Source: Actinoplanes sp. M2I2 (GTDB lineage Bacteria; Actinomycetota; Actinomycetes; Mycobacteriales; Micromonosporaceae). Taken from it: a DNA stretch of 64,000 nt. Shown here in pieces: positions 37,672 to 46,747 of the stretch. Within the stretch, counting starts at the first letter, position 1, and each line of letters starts with the position of its first letter. The stretch lies in the NCBI RefSeq assembly GCF_023544445.1, contig NZ_JALPVJ010000001.1, forward strand, positions 372,001 to 436,000, given 5' to 3'. A model generated the notes under the pieces. The model searched no databases. It was not told the DNA's origin and saw only the letters and a program-made list of their open reading frames with translations. The position numbers and the translations under genes are program-made.

Positions 37672-38330
37672 TGCCGGCCCCGTCGGCGGCGGAGACGAGG
37701 GATCAGCCGGTGAAGGACGTGGTCGTGCTCGACTACGGCTCGGGCAACCTGCGCTCGGCCGAGCGGGCCGTGGCCCGCACCGGCGTGCGGGTCACCGTCA
37801 CGAGCGACCTGCGGGAGGCCGCCCGGGCCGACGGCCTGGTCGTGCCGGGCGTGGGGGCGTACGCGGCCTGCATGGCCGGCCTCCACGAGATCGACGCCGG
37901 TCCGATGATCGCCGAGCGGGTGGCCGAGGGCCGCCCGGTGATCGGCATCTGCGTCGGCATGCAGATCCTGTTCGACGGCGGGGTCGAGCACGGCGTCGAG
38001 ACCAAGGGCCTCGGCCTGCTGCCCGGCGTGGTCGACAAGCTCGCCGCCGAGCGCATCCCGCACATGGGATGGAACACGGTCGACGCACCCGAGGGCTCGG
38101 CGCTGCTGGCCGGCCTGCCGGCCGACGTCCGCTTCTACTTCGTCCACTCGTACGCGGCCAACGACCTCGGGGCCCTGCGCGAGGCCGGCGCCACGGTGAC
38201 CACCGCCGCCCATGACCGCCCGTTCGCCGCGGCGGTCGAGCTGGGCTCGCTGAGCGCCGCGCAGTTCCACCCCGAGAAATCCGGCGACGCCGGCTACGGG
38301 CTGCTGCGCAACTGGGTCGCCGGCCTGTAG
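37671..38330 (+). CDS. hisH: Imidazole glycerol phosphate synthase, glutaminase subunit HisH
   Basis: Supplies ammonia to HisF. 219 residues from the coupled ATG; a GTG at 37710 matches the family start (VKDVVVLDYGSGNLRS) and is the alternative. Class I amidotransferase: catalytic Cys in GICVGMQILFDG, His and Glu in AAQFHPEKSGDAG, oxyanion region VVPGVGAY. hisF, its partner, lies 2.2 kb further on. Confidence 0.96.
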   Translation: MPAPSAAETRDQPVKDVVVLDYGSGNLRSAERAVARTGVRVTVTSDLREAARADGLVVPGVGAYAACMAGLHEIDAGPMIAERVAEGRPVIGICVGMQILFDGGVEHGVETKGLGLLPGVVDKLAAERIPHMGWNTVDAPEGSALLAGLPADVRFYFVHSYAANDLGALREAGATVTTAAHDRPFAAAVELGSLSAAQFHPEKSGDAGYGLLRNWVAGL

Positions 38331-38651
38331 ATGTCCAAGGAACGGGCCCGGCGGCGGGCCGAGCGGCTCGCCGTCCACGAGAAGGACAAGGCTGCCCGGG
38401 CCCGCAAGGTGGCCCGGCGGCAGAAGCGGCGTCAGCTGGTCAAGCGGCTCACCCCGCAGCGGCGCAACGCCGGACGGCTGCATCGCCGCAACCGTCGCGA
38501 GCGGCTCGGCATCGTGCTGGTGCCGCTGGTGCTCGTGGCCGCGGTGTGGGTGTTCATCCCCGACCTGCCGTTGCGCATCGTACTGACCACTCTGCTCGTT
38601 CTCTCCGCGCCGGCACTCGTCGTGGTGATCCTCGGCCGCAAGGCCGGCTGA
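38331..38651 (+). CDS. Small protein with Arg/Lys-rich N-terminus and two membrane segments
   Basis: 106 residues; the ATG follows the hisH stop with no gap. The first 58 residues contain about 30 Arg/Lys ([20 protein letters not shown]), then two hydrophobic segments (about 59-75 and 80-101). Possibly an RNA- or ribosome-associated membrane protein, but I recognise no family. Translationally coupled in the his operon. Confidence 0.75.
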   Translation: MSKERARRRAERLAVHEKDKAARARKVARRQKRRQLVKRLTPQRRNAGRLHRRNRRERLGIVLVPLVLVAAVWVFIPDLPLRIVLTTLLVLSAPALVVVILGRKAG

Positions 38652-38667
38652 CAACCTGGAGACAAGC

Positions 38668-39393
38668 ATGACCCTTACGCTGCTGCCGGCCGTCGACGTC
38701 GCCGACGGCCAGGCCGTGCGCCTCGTGCAGGGCGCCGCCGGTTCCGAGACGGCCTACGGCGATCCCCTCGAGGCCGCGCTGGCCTGGCAGAACGACGGCG
38801 CCGAGTGGGTTCACCTGGTCGACCTGGACGCGGCCTTCGGGCGCGGCTCCAACGCGGAGCTGCTGGCCGGGGTGGTGGGCCGGCTCGACGTCAAGGTGGA
38901 GCTGTCCGGCGGCATCCGGGACGACGAGTCGCTGACCCGGGCCCTGGCCACTGGCTGCGAGCGGGTCAACATCGGCACCGCCGCCCTGGAGGACCCCGAG
39001 TGGTGCGACCGGGTCGTGGCCGAGTACGGCGACCGCGTGGCGATCGGGCTGGACGTGCGCGGGCGGACGCTGTCGGCGCGCGGCTGGACCCGGGACGGCG
39101 GCGACCTGTACGAGGTGCTGGCCCGGCTGGACAAGGCCGGCGCGTCGCGTTACGTGGTCACCGACATCACCAAGGACGGCACGATGCGCGGCCCGAATGT
39201 CGAGCTGCTGCGCGAGGTGTGCGCGGCCACCGACAAGCCGGTCATCGCCAGCGGCGGCGTGTCCACCCTGGACGACCTGCGGGCACTCGCGGCGCTGGAG
39301 CCGGTCGGGGTCGAGGGTGTGATCGCCGGCAAGTCGCTCTACGCCGGCGCGTTCACGGTGCGGCAGGCGCTCGACGTGCTGTCTCGGCCCTGA
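38668..39393 (+). CDS. priA: Phosphoribosyl isomerase A (HisA/TrpF, PriA)
   Basis: 241-residue TIM barrel. Catalytic Asp in [18 protein letters not shown] and [12 protein letters not shown]; phosphate loops [10 protein letters not shown] and [12 protein letters not shown]. In actinobacteria this enzyme serves both histidine (HisA) and tryptophan (TrpF) synthesis; that dual role is inferred from lineage. The C-terminus overlaps the convergent LysR gene by 41 bases. Confidence 0.94.
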   Translation: MTLTLLPAVDVADGQAVRLVQGAAGSETAYGDPLEAALAWQNDGAEWVHLVDLDAAFGRGSNAELLAGVVGRLDVKVELSGGIRDDESLTRALATGCERVNIGTAALEDPEWCDRVVAEYGDRVAIGLDVRGRTLSARGWTRDGGDLYEVLARLDKAGASRYVVTDITKDGTMRGPNVELLREVCAATDKPVIASGGVSTLDDLRALAALEPVGVEGVIAGKSLYAGAFTVRQALDVLSRP

Positions 39394-40267
39394 GCCACGA
39401 TTCGCGCAGGGCCTCCACGGCTGCTCCGACGGCGGGGCGGGCCGCGGAGGCCTCGCGCCAGGCGACCACGACCCGGCGGCGCGGCACCGGGGTGAGGCGG
39501 ACGACCCGTACGCCCTCGGGAAGCGCAGCCGGCCGGGCCAGCCTCGGGATGACCGCGACGCCCAGACCAGCGGCGATCAGCGTCAGCTGGCTCTCGAACT
39601 CGCCGACGTGGAAGTCCGGTCGTACGCCCGGCAGCACCCGCAGCAGCCACTCGTGGCAGATGTCGCCGGCCTTGGCCGCGATCCACCGTTCGTTGCGGGC
39701 CCGGGACAGCGGCACCGCGTCCTCGAAGCGGTGCCCGCTCGGCACGATCAGGTCGACCAGGTCCCAGCCCAGCTCCACGTGGGTGATCCCGCTCGGGTAG
39801 CGCAGGGCCACCTCGGGCCAGTCGTCGAGCACGGCCAGATCGACGTGCCCGCGGTGCAGCGACTCCAGCCCCTCGTGCGGGTTGACCTCGATCAGCCCCG
39901 TGCCGAGCTGCGGGTGTTCCGAGGCCAGGCGATGCAACGCGTACGGGAGAAGGGCGCGGCACGCCGTGGCGAAGGCGGCCACCGTGAGCCGGCCGACGAC
40001 CGTGTCGCGGTGGGCGGCCAGCGCCGCCTCGGCCTCGTCGACCGTCGCCAGCACCTTCTCGGCGTGCCGGGCGAGCACCTGACCGGCCTCGGTCAGCCGC
40101 AGCCGCCGCCCGTCCTTCTCGACGAGGGTGGCGCCGGTCTCGCGTTCGAGCTTGGCCAGTTGCTGCGAGACCGCGGACGGGGTGCAGTGCAGCGCCTCGC
40201 CGGCCGCCAGCACGGTCTTGTAGCTGGCCACGGCGTGCAGGGCGCGCATACGACCCAGATCGATCAT
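39353..40267 (-). CDS. LysR-family transcriptional regulator
   Basis: 304 residues, ATG start, leftward. Winged HTH at the N-terminus ([45 protein letters not shown], shown here only in part as the HTH core [13 protein letters not shown]), then a periplasmic-binding-like effector domain (about 90-290). It interrupts the his operon between priA and hisF and overlaps the priA end. Its natural target is probably the divergent EamA gene, now only a remnant, so the regulator may be an orphan. Confidence 0.93.
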   Translation of the reverse strand: MIDLGRMRALHAVASYKTVLAAGEALHCTPSAVSQQLAKLERETGATLVEKDGRRLRLTEAGQVLARHAEKVLATVDEAEAALAAHRDTVVGRLTVAAFATACRALLPYALHRLASEHPQLGTGLIEVNPHEGLESLHRGHVDLAVLDDWPEVALRYPSGITHVELGWDLVDLIVPSGHRFEDAVPLSRARNERWIAAKAGDICHEWLLRVLPGVRPDFHVGEFESQLTLIAAGLGVAVIPRLARPAALPEGVRVVRLTPVPRRRVVVAWREASAARPAVGAAVEALRESWLRAETARRAPAAP

Positions 40268-40274
40268 TCAGTCA

Positions 40275-40295
40275 CGCTACATCCTGGGTGTAGCG
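40275..40295. promoter_or_regulatory. Palindrome between LysR and EamA remnant (likely LysR site)
   Basis: Perfect inverted repeat CGCTACA (40275-40281), 7-bp spacer, TGTAGCG (40289-40295), starting 8 bases from the LysR start codon. Its position in the divergent gap and symmetry fit a LysR-type recognition site. Confidence 0.7.
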
Positions 40296-40339
40296 GATTT
40301 CGATGGTGCTTAACGGTTCGCGGCGTCGAGGATCGCCTC

Positions 40340-40582
40340 ATGAAACCACGTGACATCGGACTGGCCGTGGCCGTCATGGCCGTCTGGGGCTTCAACTTCG
40401 TGGTGATCGAGACCGGCCTCGACCACTTCCCGTTCTTCGGCGTGGCCTCGGCCGCGCTCTTCCTGGGCGAGCGCGTCCACCCGGTCGACGTGGCCGGGGG
40501 AGTGCTGGTCGTCGGTGGCGTCCTGCTCGGGCTGACCAGGCTGAAAACCGGGCCTGGCCGGCTCGTTAGGGTAGGAGCATGA
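40340..40582 (+). pseudogene. EamA/DMT transporter remnant with internal deletion
   Basis: An 80-codon open frame made of two ends of an EamA transporter (normally about 300 residues): the N-terminal start MKPRDIGLAVAVMAVWGFNF...GLDHFPF joined directly to the C-terminal FGVASAALFLGERVHPVDVAGG...GVLLG. About 210 residues, eight or so membrane segments, are missing. The fusion point is at a Pro-Phe/Phe junction, consistent with an in-frame deletion. The frame is kept and its TGA overlaps the hisF ATG, so it may survive because it carries hisF translation signals. Confidence 0.85.
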
Positions 40583-41340
40583 CGGTTGCGGTGCGTGTGA
40601 TCCCCTGCCTCGACGTGGACGCGGGCCGCGTGGTCAAGGGGGTCAACTTCGTCGACCTGCGCGACGCCGGCGACCCGGTCGAGCTGGCCGCCGCGTACGA
40701 CGCGGCCGGCGCCGACGAGCTGACGTTCCTGGACGTGACCGCCTCCTCCGACGACCGCGGCACGATGCTCGACGTGGTCCGCCGGACCGCCGAGTCGGTG
40801 TTCATCCCGCTCACCGTCGGTGGCGGCGTCCGCTCGGTGGAGAACGTGGACGTGCTGCTGCGCGCCGGCGCCGACAAGGTCGGGGTCAACACGGCGGCGA
40901 TCGCCCGCCCCGAACTGATCCGCGAGATCGCCGAGCGCTTCGGCAACCAGGTGCTCGTGCTGTCGCTCGACGTCCGCCGCTCGGCCGAGCAGCCCAGCGG
41001 CTGGGAGGTCACCACGCACGGCGGGCGGCGCAGCGCCGGCCTGGACGCGATCGAGTGGGCCGCGCGGGTGGCCGAGCTCGGCGCGGGCGAGATCCTGCTC
41101 AACTCGATGGACGCCGACGGCACCAAGGCGGGCTTCGACCTCGACCTGATCGCCGCCGTCCGGGCGGTGGTCGGCATCCCGGTCATCGCCAGCGGTGGCG
41201 CGGGCGCCGTGGAGCACTTCCCGCCCGCGGTGACCGCCGGCGCCGACGCCGTGCTGGCCGCCAGCGTCTTCCACTTCGGAGATCTCACCATCGGCGAGGT
41301 CAAGCAGGCGCTCGGCCGGGCCGGAAACCCGGTTCGCTGA
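40579..41340 (+). CDS. hisF: Imidazole glycerol phosphate synthase, cyclase subunit HisF
   Basis: 253-residue TIM barrel, partner of HisH. Motifs [18 protein letters not shown] (catalytic Asp), [42 protein letters not shown] (second catalytic Asp) and [13 protein letters not shown]. The ATG overlaps the remnant's stop and has AGGAG six bases upstream. TAGGGT at 40567-40572 might act as an internal promoter, which could matter because the LysR insertion separates hisF from the rest of the operon. Confidence 0.97.
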   Translation: MTVAVRVIPCLDVDAGRVVKGVNFVDLRDAGDPVELAAAYDAAGADELTFLDVTASSDDRGTMLDVVRRTAESVFIPLTVGGGVRSVENVDVLLRAGADKVGVNTAAIARPELIREIAERFGNQVLVLSLDVRRSAEQPSGWEVTTHGGRRSAGLDAIEWAARVAELGAGEILLNSMDADGTKAGFDLDLIAAVRAVVGIPVIASGGAGAVEHFPPAVTAGADAVLAASVFHFGDLTIGEVKQALGRAGNPVR

Positions 41341-41585
41341 GCCGCGCGAGGCTGGGAATGTCCTGAGAAATGCATGCCGGAGGACAACTGCCCGGGGGGC
41401 CCGAAGCCGGGCAAAACCACGTTTCACGTCGTGGGACGAGCCGATGTGGCGGTCGATACACTTGTGGTGTCGATCCGCGCGTTTCGCCGACGCCGGAACG
41501 GCACTAGCCGTCCTGCCGCCGGGCCAATACCCTGCGGTAACAGAAAAGTTAAATCCCCCGGACAACTGACCATAAGGCGGCGCCG

Positions 41586-43409
41586 ATGGCTCTCGAGGTT
41601 CCCTACCGGTCGATCCCCGACATGTTCTTCAAGCGCGTGGCCGCCACCCCCAACGGTCAGGCGTTCGCGGTGCCGAACGCCGACGACACGGGCCTGGTCT
41701 GGTTCACGTGGGCGCAGGTGGGTGAGCGCGCGTCGGCGATCGCGGCGGGCCTGCGAGACCTCGGTGTCGGCCTCGAGGACAGGGTGGCCATCCTGTCCTC
41801 CACGCGCTTCGAGTGGGTGCTCGCCGACCTCGGCATCAACTGCGCCGGCGCGGCCACCACCACGGTCTACCCGACGACCGAGCCCGAGGACGCGAGCTTC
41901 ATCGTGTCCAACTCCGGGTCCAAGGTGCTGATCGCCGAGAACGCCAAGCAGGCGCTGAAGATCTCCGGCATCGACACCGACGTGGTCCGGGTGGTGCTGA
42001 TCGACGGCCCGGCCGACGCGGGCGCGACTCCGCCGCAGATGACGATGGCCGAGCTCGAGGAGCGTGGCGCGGCCGTCCTGCGCGAGCGCCCCACCCTGAT
42101 CGAGGAGGTGGTCGAGTCGATCGGGCCCGACAACCTCGCCACCCTGATCTACACCTCGGGCACCACCGGCCGGCCCAAGGGTGTGCAGCTGTTGCACTCC
42201 GGCTGGACCTGGGAGGGTGTCGCCCAGTCGAGTCTCGGTCTGTTCGAGTCGACCGACTTGCAGTACCTGTGGCTGCCGCTCTCGCACTCCTTCGGCAAGA
42301 CGCTGCTCTGCGGCATCATCCACGTCGGCGTCCCGACGTACGTGGACGGTCGGGTCGACAAGCTCGTCGACATGCTCTCGGTGGTCCGGCCGACGCTGAT
42401 GTGCGCGGCGCCCCGCATCTTCGAGAAGGTCTACAACAAGACCGTCACCACGGCCCTGGCCGGCGGCGGCGCCAAGGCCAAGATCTTCCACTGGGCGGTC
42501 GCCACCGGTAAGCAGAAGGTGGCGCTCGAGCAGGCCGGCAAGCCGCTTCCGGGCGCGCTCAAGCTCAAGTTCGCCGTGGCCGAGAAGCTGGTCTTCTCCA
42601 AGCTGCAGGCCCGTCTCGGCGGGCACCTGCGCGTGCTGGTCAGCGGTTCGGCGCCGCTCAGCCGCGAGATCGCCGAGTTCTTCGCGGCCGCCAACCTGCC
42701 GATCATGGAGGGCTACGGCCTGACCGAGAGCAGCGCGGCCAACTTCGTCAACCGGCTCGACAAGCTCCGGATCGGCACGGTCGGCCTGCCGCTGGGCGAC
42801 CTGGAGTGCCGCATCGACGCCGACGGCGAGGTGCTGCTGCGCGGCCGGCCGGTCATGCGGGGCTACCACGACCTGCCGGCCGAGACCGCCGAGGCGTTCA
42901 CCGAGGACGGCTTCCTGCGCACCGGCGACATCGGCGAGCTCGACGCCGACGGCTTCCTCACGATCACCGACCGCAAGAAGGACCTGGTCAAGACGTCCGG
43001 CGGCAAATACATCGCCCCGAGCGCGATCGAGGGCCAGTTCAAGGCCGTGTGCCCCTACACCTCGCAGGCGGTCGTGGTCGGCCAGGCCCGCAACTTCGTC
43101 ACCATGCTGATCTCGCTCGACGAGGACGCGATCAAGGGCTGGGCCGCCGGTGGTCCGCTGGCCGGCAAGAGCTACGAGGAGATCGTGGCCGCGCCCGAGA
43201 CCGAGAAGATGGTCGAGGGCTACGTGCAGGAGCTCAACGCCAAGCTCAACCGCTGGGAGACGATCAAGAAGTTCGCGATCCTCCCGCGTGACCTGAGCAT
43301 CGAGGCCGGCGAGATCACCCCCTCGATGAAGATCAAGCGGCGGTCGGTCGAGACCAACTTCGCCGAGCAGATCGACAAGATGTACGCCGGGTCGCTCGCA
43401 CAGATCTGA
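41586..43409 (+). CDS. Long-chain acyl-CoA synthetase (FAA1/FadD15-like)
   Basis: 607 residues, ATG start. AMP-forming ligase: ATP loop TLIYTSGTTGRPKGVQ (about 182-197), LPLSHSFGKTLL, GYGLTESSAAN, FLRTGDIGELDADGFLTITDRKKDLVKTSGGKYIAP with the hinge and adenylating Lys in the C-terminal domain. The insertion with RIFEKVYN places it with the large bacterial/eukaryotic FAA1-like group. It activates fatty acids for lipid metabolism; substrate not predictable. A 245-base gap separates it from hisF. Confidence 0.93.
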   Translation: MALEVPYRSIPDMFFKRVAATPNGQAFAVPNADDTGLVWFTWAQVGERASAIAAGLRDLGVGLEDRVAILSSTRFEWVLADLGINCAGAATTTVYPTTEPEDASFIVSNSGSKVLIAENAKQALKISGIDTDVVRVVLIDGPADAGATPPQMTMAELEERGAAVLRERPTLIEEVVESIGPDNLATLIYTSGTTGRPKGVQLLHSGWTWEGVAQSSLGLFESTDLQYLWLPLSHSFGKTLLCGIIHVGVPTYVDGRVDKLVDMLSVVRPTLMCAAPRIFEKVYNKTVTTALAGGGAKAKIFHWAVATGKQKVALEQAGKPLPGALKLKFAVAEKLVFSKLQARLGGHLRVLVSGSAPLSREIAEFFAAANLPIMEGYGLTESSAANFVNRLDKLRIGTVGLPLGDLECRIDADGEVLLRGRPVMRGYHDLPAETAEAFTEDGFLRTGDIGELDADGFLTITDRKKDLVKTSGGKYIAPSAIEGQFKAVCPYTSQAVVVGQARNFVTMLISLDEDAIKGWAAGGPLAGKSYEEIVAAPETEKMVEGYVQELNAKLNRWETIKKFAILPRDLSIEAGEITPSMKIKRRSVETNFAEQIDKMYAGSLAQI

Positions 43410-43456
43410 CGTCGCTCACGCAGGCGGCCGGGGCTGAGGTCCCGGCCGCTTCGTCG

Positions 43457-43468
43457 TAGGCTGCGGCG
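43457..43468 (+). promoter_or_regulatory. Leaderless-type -10 box of the PPOX gene
   Basis: TAGGCT (43457-43462) lies 6 bases before the ATG and there is no Shine-Dalgarno sequence. Confidence 0.6.
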
Positions 43469-43921
43469 ATGGCTGACGATCCCCGATCCCGGCAGGAACG
43501 CAAGGCGGACGTGCTGGCCCGGCTCACCGGCCCGGTGGTGGACGCCTGGGTGGCCACGGCCGGCGACGCCGGGCCCCATCTGGTGCCACTCACCCTGGCC
43601 TGGCTCGACGAGCGCATCCTGCTGGCCACCTCGAGGACGTCGGTGACGGCGCGCAATCTCGCCGCGGGCAGCCGGGCCCGGATCGGTCTGGGCCCGACCC
43701 GGGACGTCGTGCTGGTCGACGCGGCGCTCGAGGCCACTATCCCGGTCGCCGAGGCCGAGGTCGAGGGTGCGGCCTATGCCGCCCAGAGCGACTGGGACCC
43801 CCGGACGGCCGGGGAGTCCTACGTCTTCCTTGCCCTGCGCCCCGACCGCATCCAGGCTTGGCGCGAGGAGAACGAAATCCCGGACCGGCTCCTGATGCGC
43901 GACGGCGCCTGGCTCGTCTGA
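43469..43921 (+). CDS. PPOX-class FMN/F420-binding protein
   Basis: 150 residues. Split beta-barrel flavin fold of the pyridoxamine-phosphate-oxidase class: DAWVATAGDAGPHLVPLTLAW, ILLATSRTSVTARNLAAGSRARIGLG and YVFLALRPDRIQAW. Such proteins in actinobacteria often use F420; cofactor and substrate are not decidable here. Its last codons (GGCTCGTC then TGA) resemble the unit of the tandem array that follows. Confidence 0.87.
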   Translation: MADDPRSRQERKADVLARLTGPVVDAWVATAGDAGPHLVPLTLAWLDERILLATSRTSVTARNLAAGSRARIGLGPTRDVVLVDAALEATIPVAEAEVEGAAYAAQSDWDPRTAGESYVFLALRPDRIQAWREENEIPDRLLMRDGAWLV

Positions 43922-43922
43922 G

Positions 43923-44057
43923 GCTCGTCCCTCAGGGTCTCGTCCGTCAGGGTCTCGTCCGTCAGGGGCTCGTCCGTCAGGGGCTCGTCCGTCAGGGGCT
44001 CGTCCGTCAGGGTCTCGTCCGTCAGGGGCTCGTCCGTCAGGGTCTTGTCCCTCAGGC
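43923..44057. repeat. Nine 15-bp tandem repeats between convergent genes, carrying the MocR stop
   Basis: Nine contiguous units of type (G/T)CTCGTCCGTCAGGG from 43923; seven share the same core, the first and last have CCCTCAGG. The last unit contains TCA at 44052-44054, the stop of the leftward MocR gene. Because 15 is a multiple of three, the - strand has nine in-frame TGA codons, one every five codons. The left end touches the PPOX stop. Confidence 0.95.
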
Positions 44058-45506
44058 GATGACCGAGGGCGTGCGCCACGACGGGGTCGTCGCCCGGTCC
44101 AGGTCGTGCCGCACGGAGGCGATGCGGCGTACCGCCTCGGTCAGCTCCTCGGCCGGCAGGGCGAACGGCAACCGCAGGTAGCGCTCCAGCGTGCCGTCCA
44201 GCCCGAAGCGGGGTCCGGGAGCCAGGCGTACGCCGACGTCCTCGGCCGCCCGGGCCAGGGCGCTCGAGATCGGGCCGTCGAGCTCGGCCCAGATGGTGGC
44301 GCCGCCCCGCGGCAGCACGAAACGCCACTCCGGCAGCAGCTCGGTGACCGCCGCGGCCAGGGCGTCGCGCTGCCGGCGCAGTTCGGCCCGGCGGTCGCCG
44401 AGGATCGTGGCCGACTGGTCGAGCAGGCGGACGGCGACCAGCTGCTCCAGCACCGGGCTGGCCATGTCGACGCCCACCCGGATGGCCGCCAGACGCTGCA
44501 CCAGCGGCGCCGACGCGCGCACCCAGCCGATCCGCAGGCCGCCCCAGTAGCCCTTGCTCATGCCGCCGATCGACACCACGCGGGAGTGCCGGTCGAACAC
44601 CGCAACCGGTGGGGGCATCTCGTCGCCGTCCAGCCGCAGGTCGACCCACGACTCGTCGACGATCAGGTCGGTGCCCGTGCTGTGCGCCGTGGCGACCAGC
44701 CGTTCACGCAGGTCGGCCGTCATCAGGTGCCCGGTCGGGTTGTGGAACTCGGGGATCACGTACGAGAGCCGGGGACGGGTCTGGCGCAGCGCCCCGAGCA
44801 GCATCTCGCCGTCCCAGCCGGTGGCCGTGTCGAGCCCGTGGGTGCTGATGCGGGCGCGCCGGGCGGCCAGCGCGGCCAGCGCGTTCGGATAGGTGGGCGC
44901 CTCCACCAGCACCGGGGAGCCGGGCGGGGTGAGCAGCCGGAGCACGAGGTCGAGGGCCTGCTGGGTGCCGCCGGTGATGAGGATCTGCTCGGCCGAGGTG
45001 GCCACCCCGCGCTCCCGGTAGCCGGCCGCGACCTTCTCGCGCAGCTCGATCAGCCCGGTCGGGTGGTAGCCGGCGCTGCCCAGATAGCGCGGCAGGTCGT
45101 CGGCGGCGGCACGGGCGGCCGGCACCAGCTCGGCCGGGGCGGCCGAGGCGGCCACGCCGAGGTCGATCACGCTGCGGTCGTCGTCGGGGGTCCAGAGCCC
45201 CGAGGTGGCGACCCGGTGGCCGTTGGGCAGCGTGGTCCAGCTGCCGGCGCCGCGCCGGCTGGTGAGGTGGCCGGTCTCGCGCAGGGTGCGATAGGCGGCG
45301 CTGACCGTCGTACGGCTCACGGCGAGCGCCTCGGCCAGCTCGCGCTCGGCCGGCAGCCGTACCCCCAGGGGCAGACGCCCGTCGGAGAGCAGACCCCGGA
45401 CGGCGGCGGCGAGAGCCGCGTAGTCGGGACTGCGGTGACGACCGGGCAGGGAATGCCACTGGCCGAGCAGCCGGGCCAATTGGCCACCGCGTATCGTCGT
45501 CGTCAC
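44052..45506 (-). CDS. MocR-family regulator (GntR HTH + aminotransferase fold), YczE-linked
   Basis: About 484 residues from a GTG at 45506 with GGGAG upstream (TTG/GTG codons a few bases further are alternatives). Winged HTH: LPAERELAEALAVSRTTVSAAYRTL; the aminotransferase domain has EFHNPTGHLM, DESWVDLRL and the PLP lysine in GGMSKGYWGGLRIGW. Divergent from a YczE-like membrane gene, a pairing known for one MocR subgroup (YczR), so it probably controls that gene in response to a PLP or amino compound. Confidence 0.93.
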   Translation of the reverse strand: MTTTIRGGQLARLLGQWHSLPGRHRSPDYAALAAAVRGLLSDGRLPLGVRLPAERELAEALAVSRTTVSAAYRTLRETGHLTSRRGAGSWTTLPNGHRVATSGLWTPDDDRSVIDLGVAASAAPAELVPAARAAADDLPRYLGSAGYHPTGLIELREKVAAGYRERGVATSAEQILITGGTQQALDLVLRLLTPPGSPVLVEAPTYPNALAALAARRARISTHGLDTATGWDGEMLLGALRQTRPRLSYVIPEFHNPTGHLMTADLRERLVATAHSTGTDLIVDESWVDLRLDGDEMPPPVAVFDRHSRVVSIGGMSKGYWGGLRIGWVRASAPLVQRLAAIRVGVDMASPVLEQLVAVRLLDQSATILGDRRAELRRQRDALAAAVTELLPEWRFVLPRGGATIWAELDGPISSALARAAEDVGVRLAPGPRFGLDGTLERYLRLPFALPAEELTEAVRRIASVRHDLDRATTPSWRTPSVIA

Positions 45507-45521
45507 AGCCACTCCCGGCAA

Positions 45522-45549
45522 ATTGGCTCTTCAGCTCCGCCTGATTGGC
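45522..45549. promoter_or_regulatory. Direct repeats ATTGGC in the MocR/YczE gap
   Basis: ATTGGC at 45522-45527 and 45544-45549, 22 bp apart (two helical turns), in the short gap between the divergent genes. Direct repeats are typical MocR sites. A third ATTGG-like copy occurs inside the MocR start region near 45477. Confidence 0.6.
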
Positions 45550-45565
45550 CTTCAGAGTGGCATTC

Positions 45566-46222
45566 ATGGACCCGAGTGACAACCGAGATCGTCGTCTCAT
45601 CCGGCGCACCGTCCAGCTCTTCGCCGGGCTGGTGCTCTACGGCGCCAGCATGGCGCTGACGATCGAGTCGGCACTGGGCCTGAATCCGTGGGACGTGTTC
45701 CACCAGGGCCTGTCGAAGGTCACCGGGATCAGCTTCGGGTGGGTGGTGATCCTGCTCGGCATCCCGATCCTGCTGCTGTGGATCCCCCTGCGGCAGCGCC
45801 CCGGCTTCGGCACGGTGGCCAATCTGGTCGTGGTCGGCTTCGCGGTGGACGGCGCCCTGCACGTGCTGCCCGCGGTCGCGTCGCTTCCGGCCCGGATCGG
45901 GTTTCTGGTGGCCGGCATCCTGTTGAACGGTCTGGCCACGGGCCTGTACATCGGCAGCCGGTTCGGGCCGGGCCCGCGGGACGGGCTGATGACCGGCATC
46001 GTCGGGCGCTTCCCGCGGCTGTCGGTCCGGCTGGTCCGCACCTCGATCGAGGTGCTGGTCCTCGGTGTGGGGTTCCTGCTCGGCGGCACGGTCGGGATCG
46101 GCACGATCGCGTACGCTCTGGCCATCGGACCGCTGGTGCAGCTGTTCCTGCCGCTGTGCACGGTGCCCGGCGGCGAACCGCGTCCGGAGGTCCGAAAAGG
46201 ACTGAGCGGTTTGCGACACTGA
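45566..46222 (+). CDS. YczE/YyaS-family integral membrane protein
   Basis: 218 residues from the ATG at 45566 (a TTG at 45545 lies inside the operator repeat and is less likely). Five or six hydrophobic segments; the YczE pattern begins LFAGLVLYGASMALTIESALGLNPWDVFHQGL and has IGSRFGPGPRDGLMTGI. Proteins of this family are putative transporters of unknown substrate, commonly controlled by a divergent MocR. Confidence 0.88.
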   Translation: MDPSDNRDRRLIRRTVQLFAGLVLYGASMALTIESALGLNPWDVFHQGLSKVTGISFGWVVILLGIPILLLWIPLRQRPGFGTVANLVVVGFAVDGALHVLPAVASLPARIGFLVAGILLNGLATGLYIGSRFGPGPRDGLMTGIVGRFPRLSVRLVRTSIEVLVLGVGFLLGGTVGIGTIAYALAIGPLVQLFLPLCTVPGGEPRPEVRKGLSGLRH

Positions 46223-46315
46223 TTCGGTTTAGCACTCAAGATCATCAGTCACAGGTTTGCGATCATCGCGACACATTTGCTTCCCGGGGCCCGGGTCGCA
46301 CGGCATCATTGCCGC

Positions 46316-46747
46316 ATGGGGGCTGGCGGCTGGCAGTGGAACGACGCTTGGATCTTCGTGGCCGCGGTCATCGCCGAGCGCCTCGAGCGCGACCGCGCCC
46401 AGCACGCCGCCCTGCCGATGGCCGGGGCCAGCCTGGCCGACCTGCTGGGCGCGGCCGACTTCCTGCACCACAGCGTCCCGAGCCGGGCCGAGCTCGAGGA
46501 GTCGATCCGTCGCCTGGCCGGCGCCGGGCTGATCGTCGTCGAGGACGACCTGGTCGAGGTCGCGCCGGCCGGTGAGCAGCTGTGGCGGGGCCGCCCGTTC
46601 AGCGGCCTGTCGTCGGCCGTGATGACCCTGCAGACGCAGCTCAACCGCGGCGCCGCCGAGCCCGGCCACAGCGACTGGACCCTGGACGACCAGACGTACG
46701 CCCTGGCGATGCGCGAATACCGGCACCGCCTGGCCGACGAGCGCTGA
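46316..46747 (+). CDS. Uncharacterised protein, possibly winged helix
   Basis: 143 residues from the ATG at 46316 (an in-frame start 39 bases upstream is less likely). Mostly alpha-helical; SLADLLGAADFLHHSVPSRAELEESIRRLAGAGLIVVEDDLVEVAPAG looks like a short winged-helix module (helix-turn-helix then wing), here cited only by its start SLADLLGAADFLHH. No family recognised. Its last codons (GACGAGCGC TGA) are echoed through the downstream repeat region. Confidence 0.7.
   Translation: MGAGGWQWNDAWIFVAAVIAERLERDRAQHAALPMAGASLADLLGAADFLHHSVPSRAELEESIRRLAGAGLIVVEDDLVEVAPAGEQLWRGRPFSGLSSAVMTLQTQLNRGAAEPGHSDWTLDDQTYALAMREYRHRLADER

Noticed and set aside
43923..44057. CRISPR-like array
   Set aside because: Units are contiguous with no unique spacers, 15 bp long, and no cas gene is present. 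The same holds for the arrays at 21.9, 51.5 and 59.0 kb.
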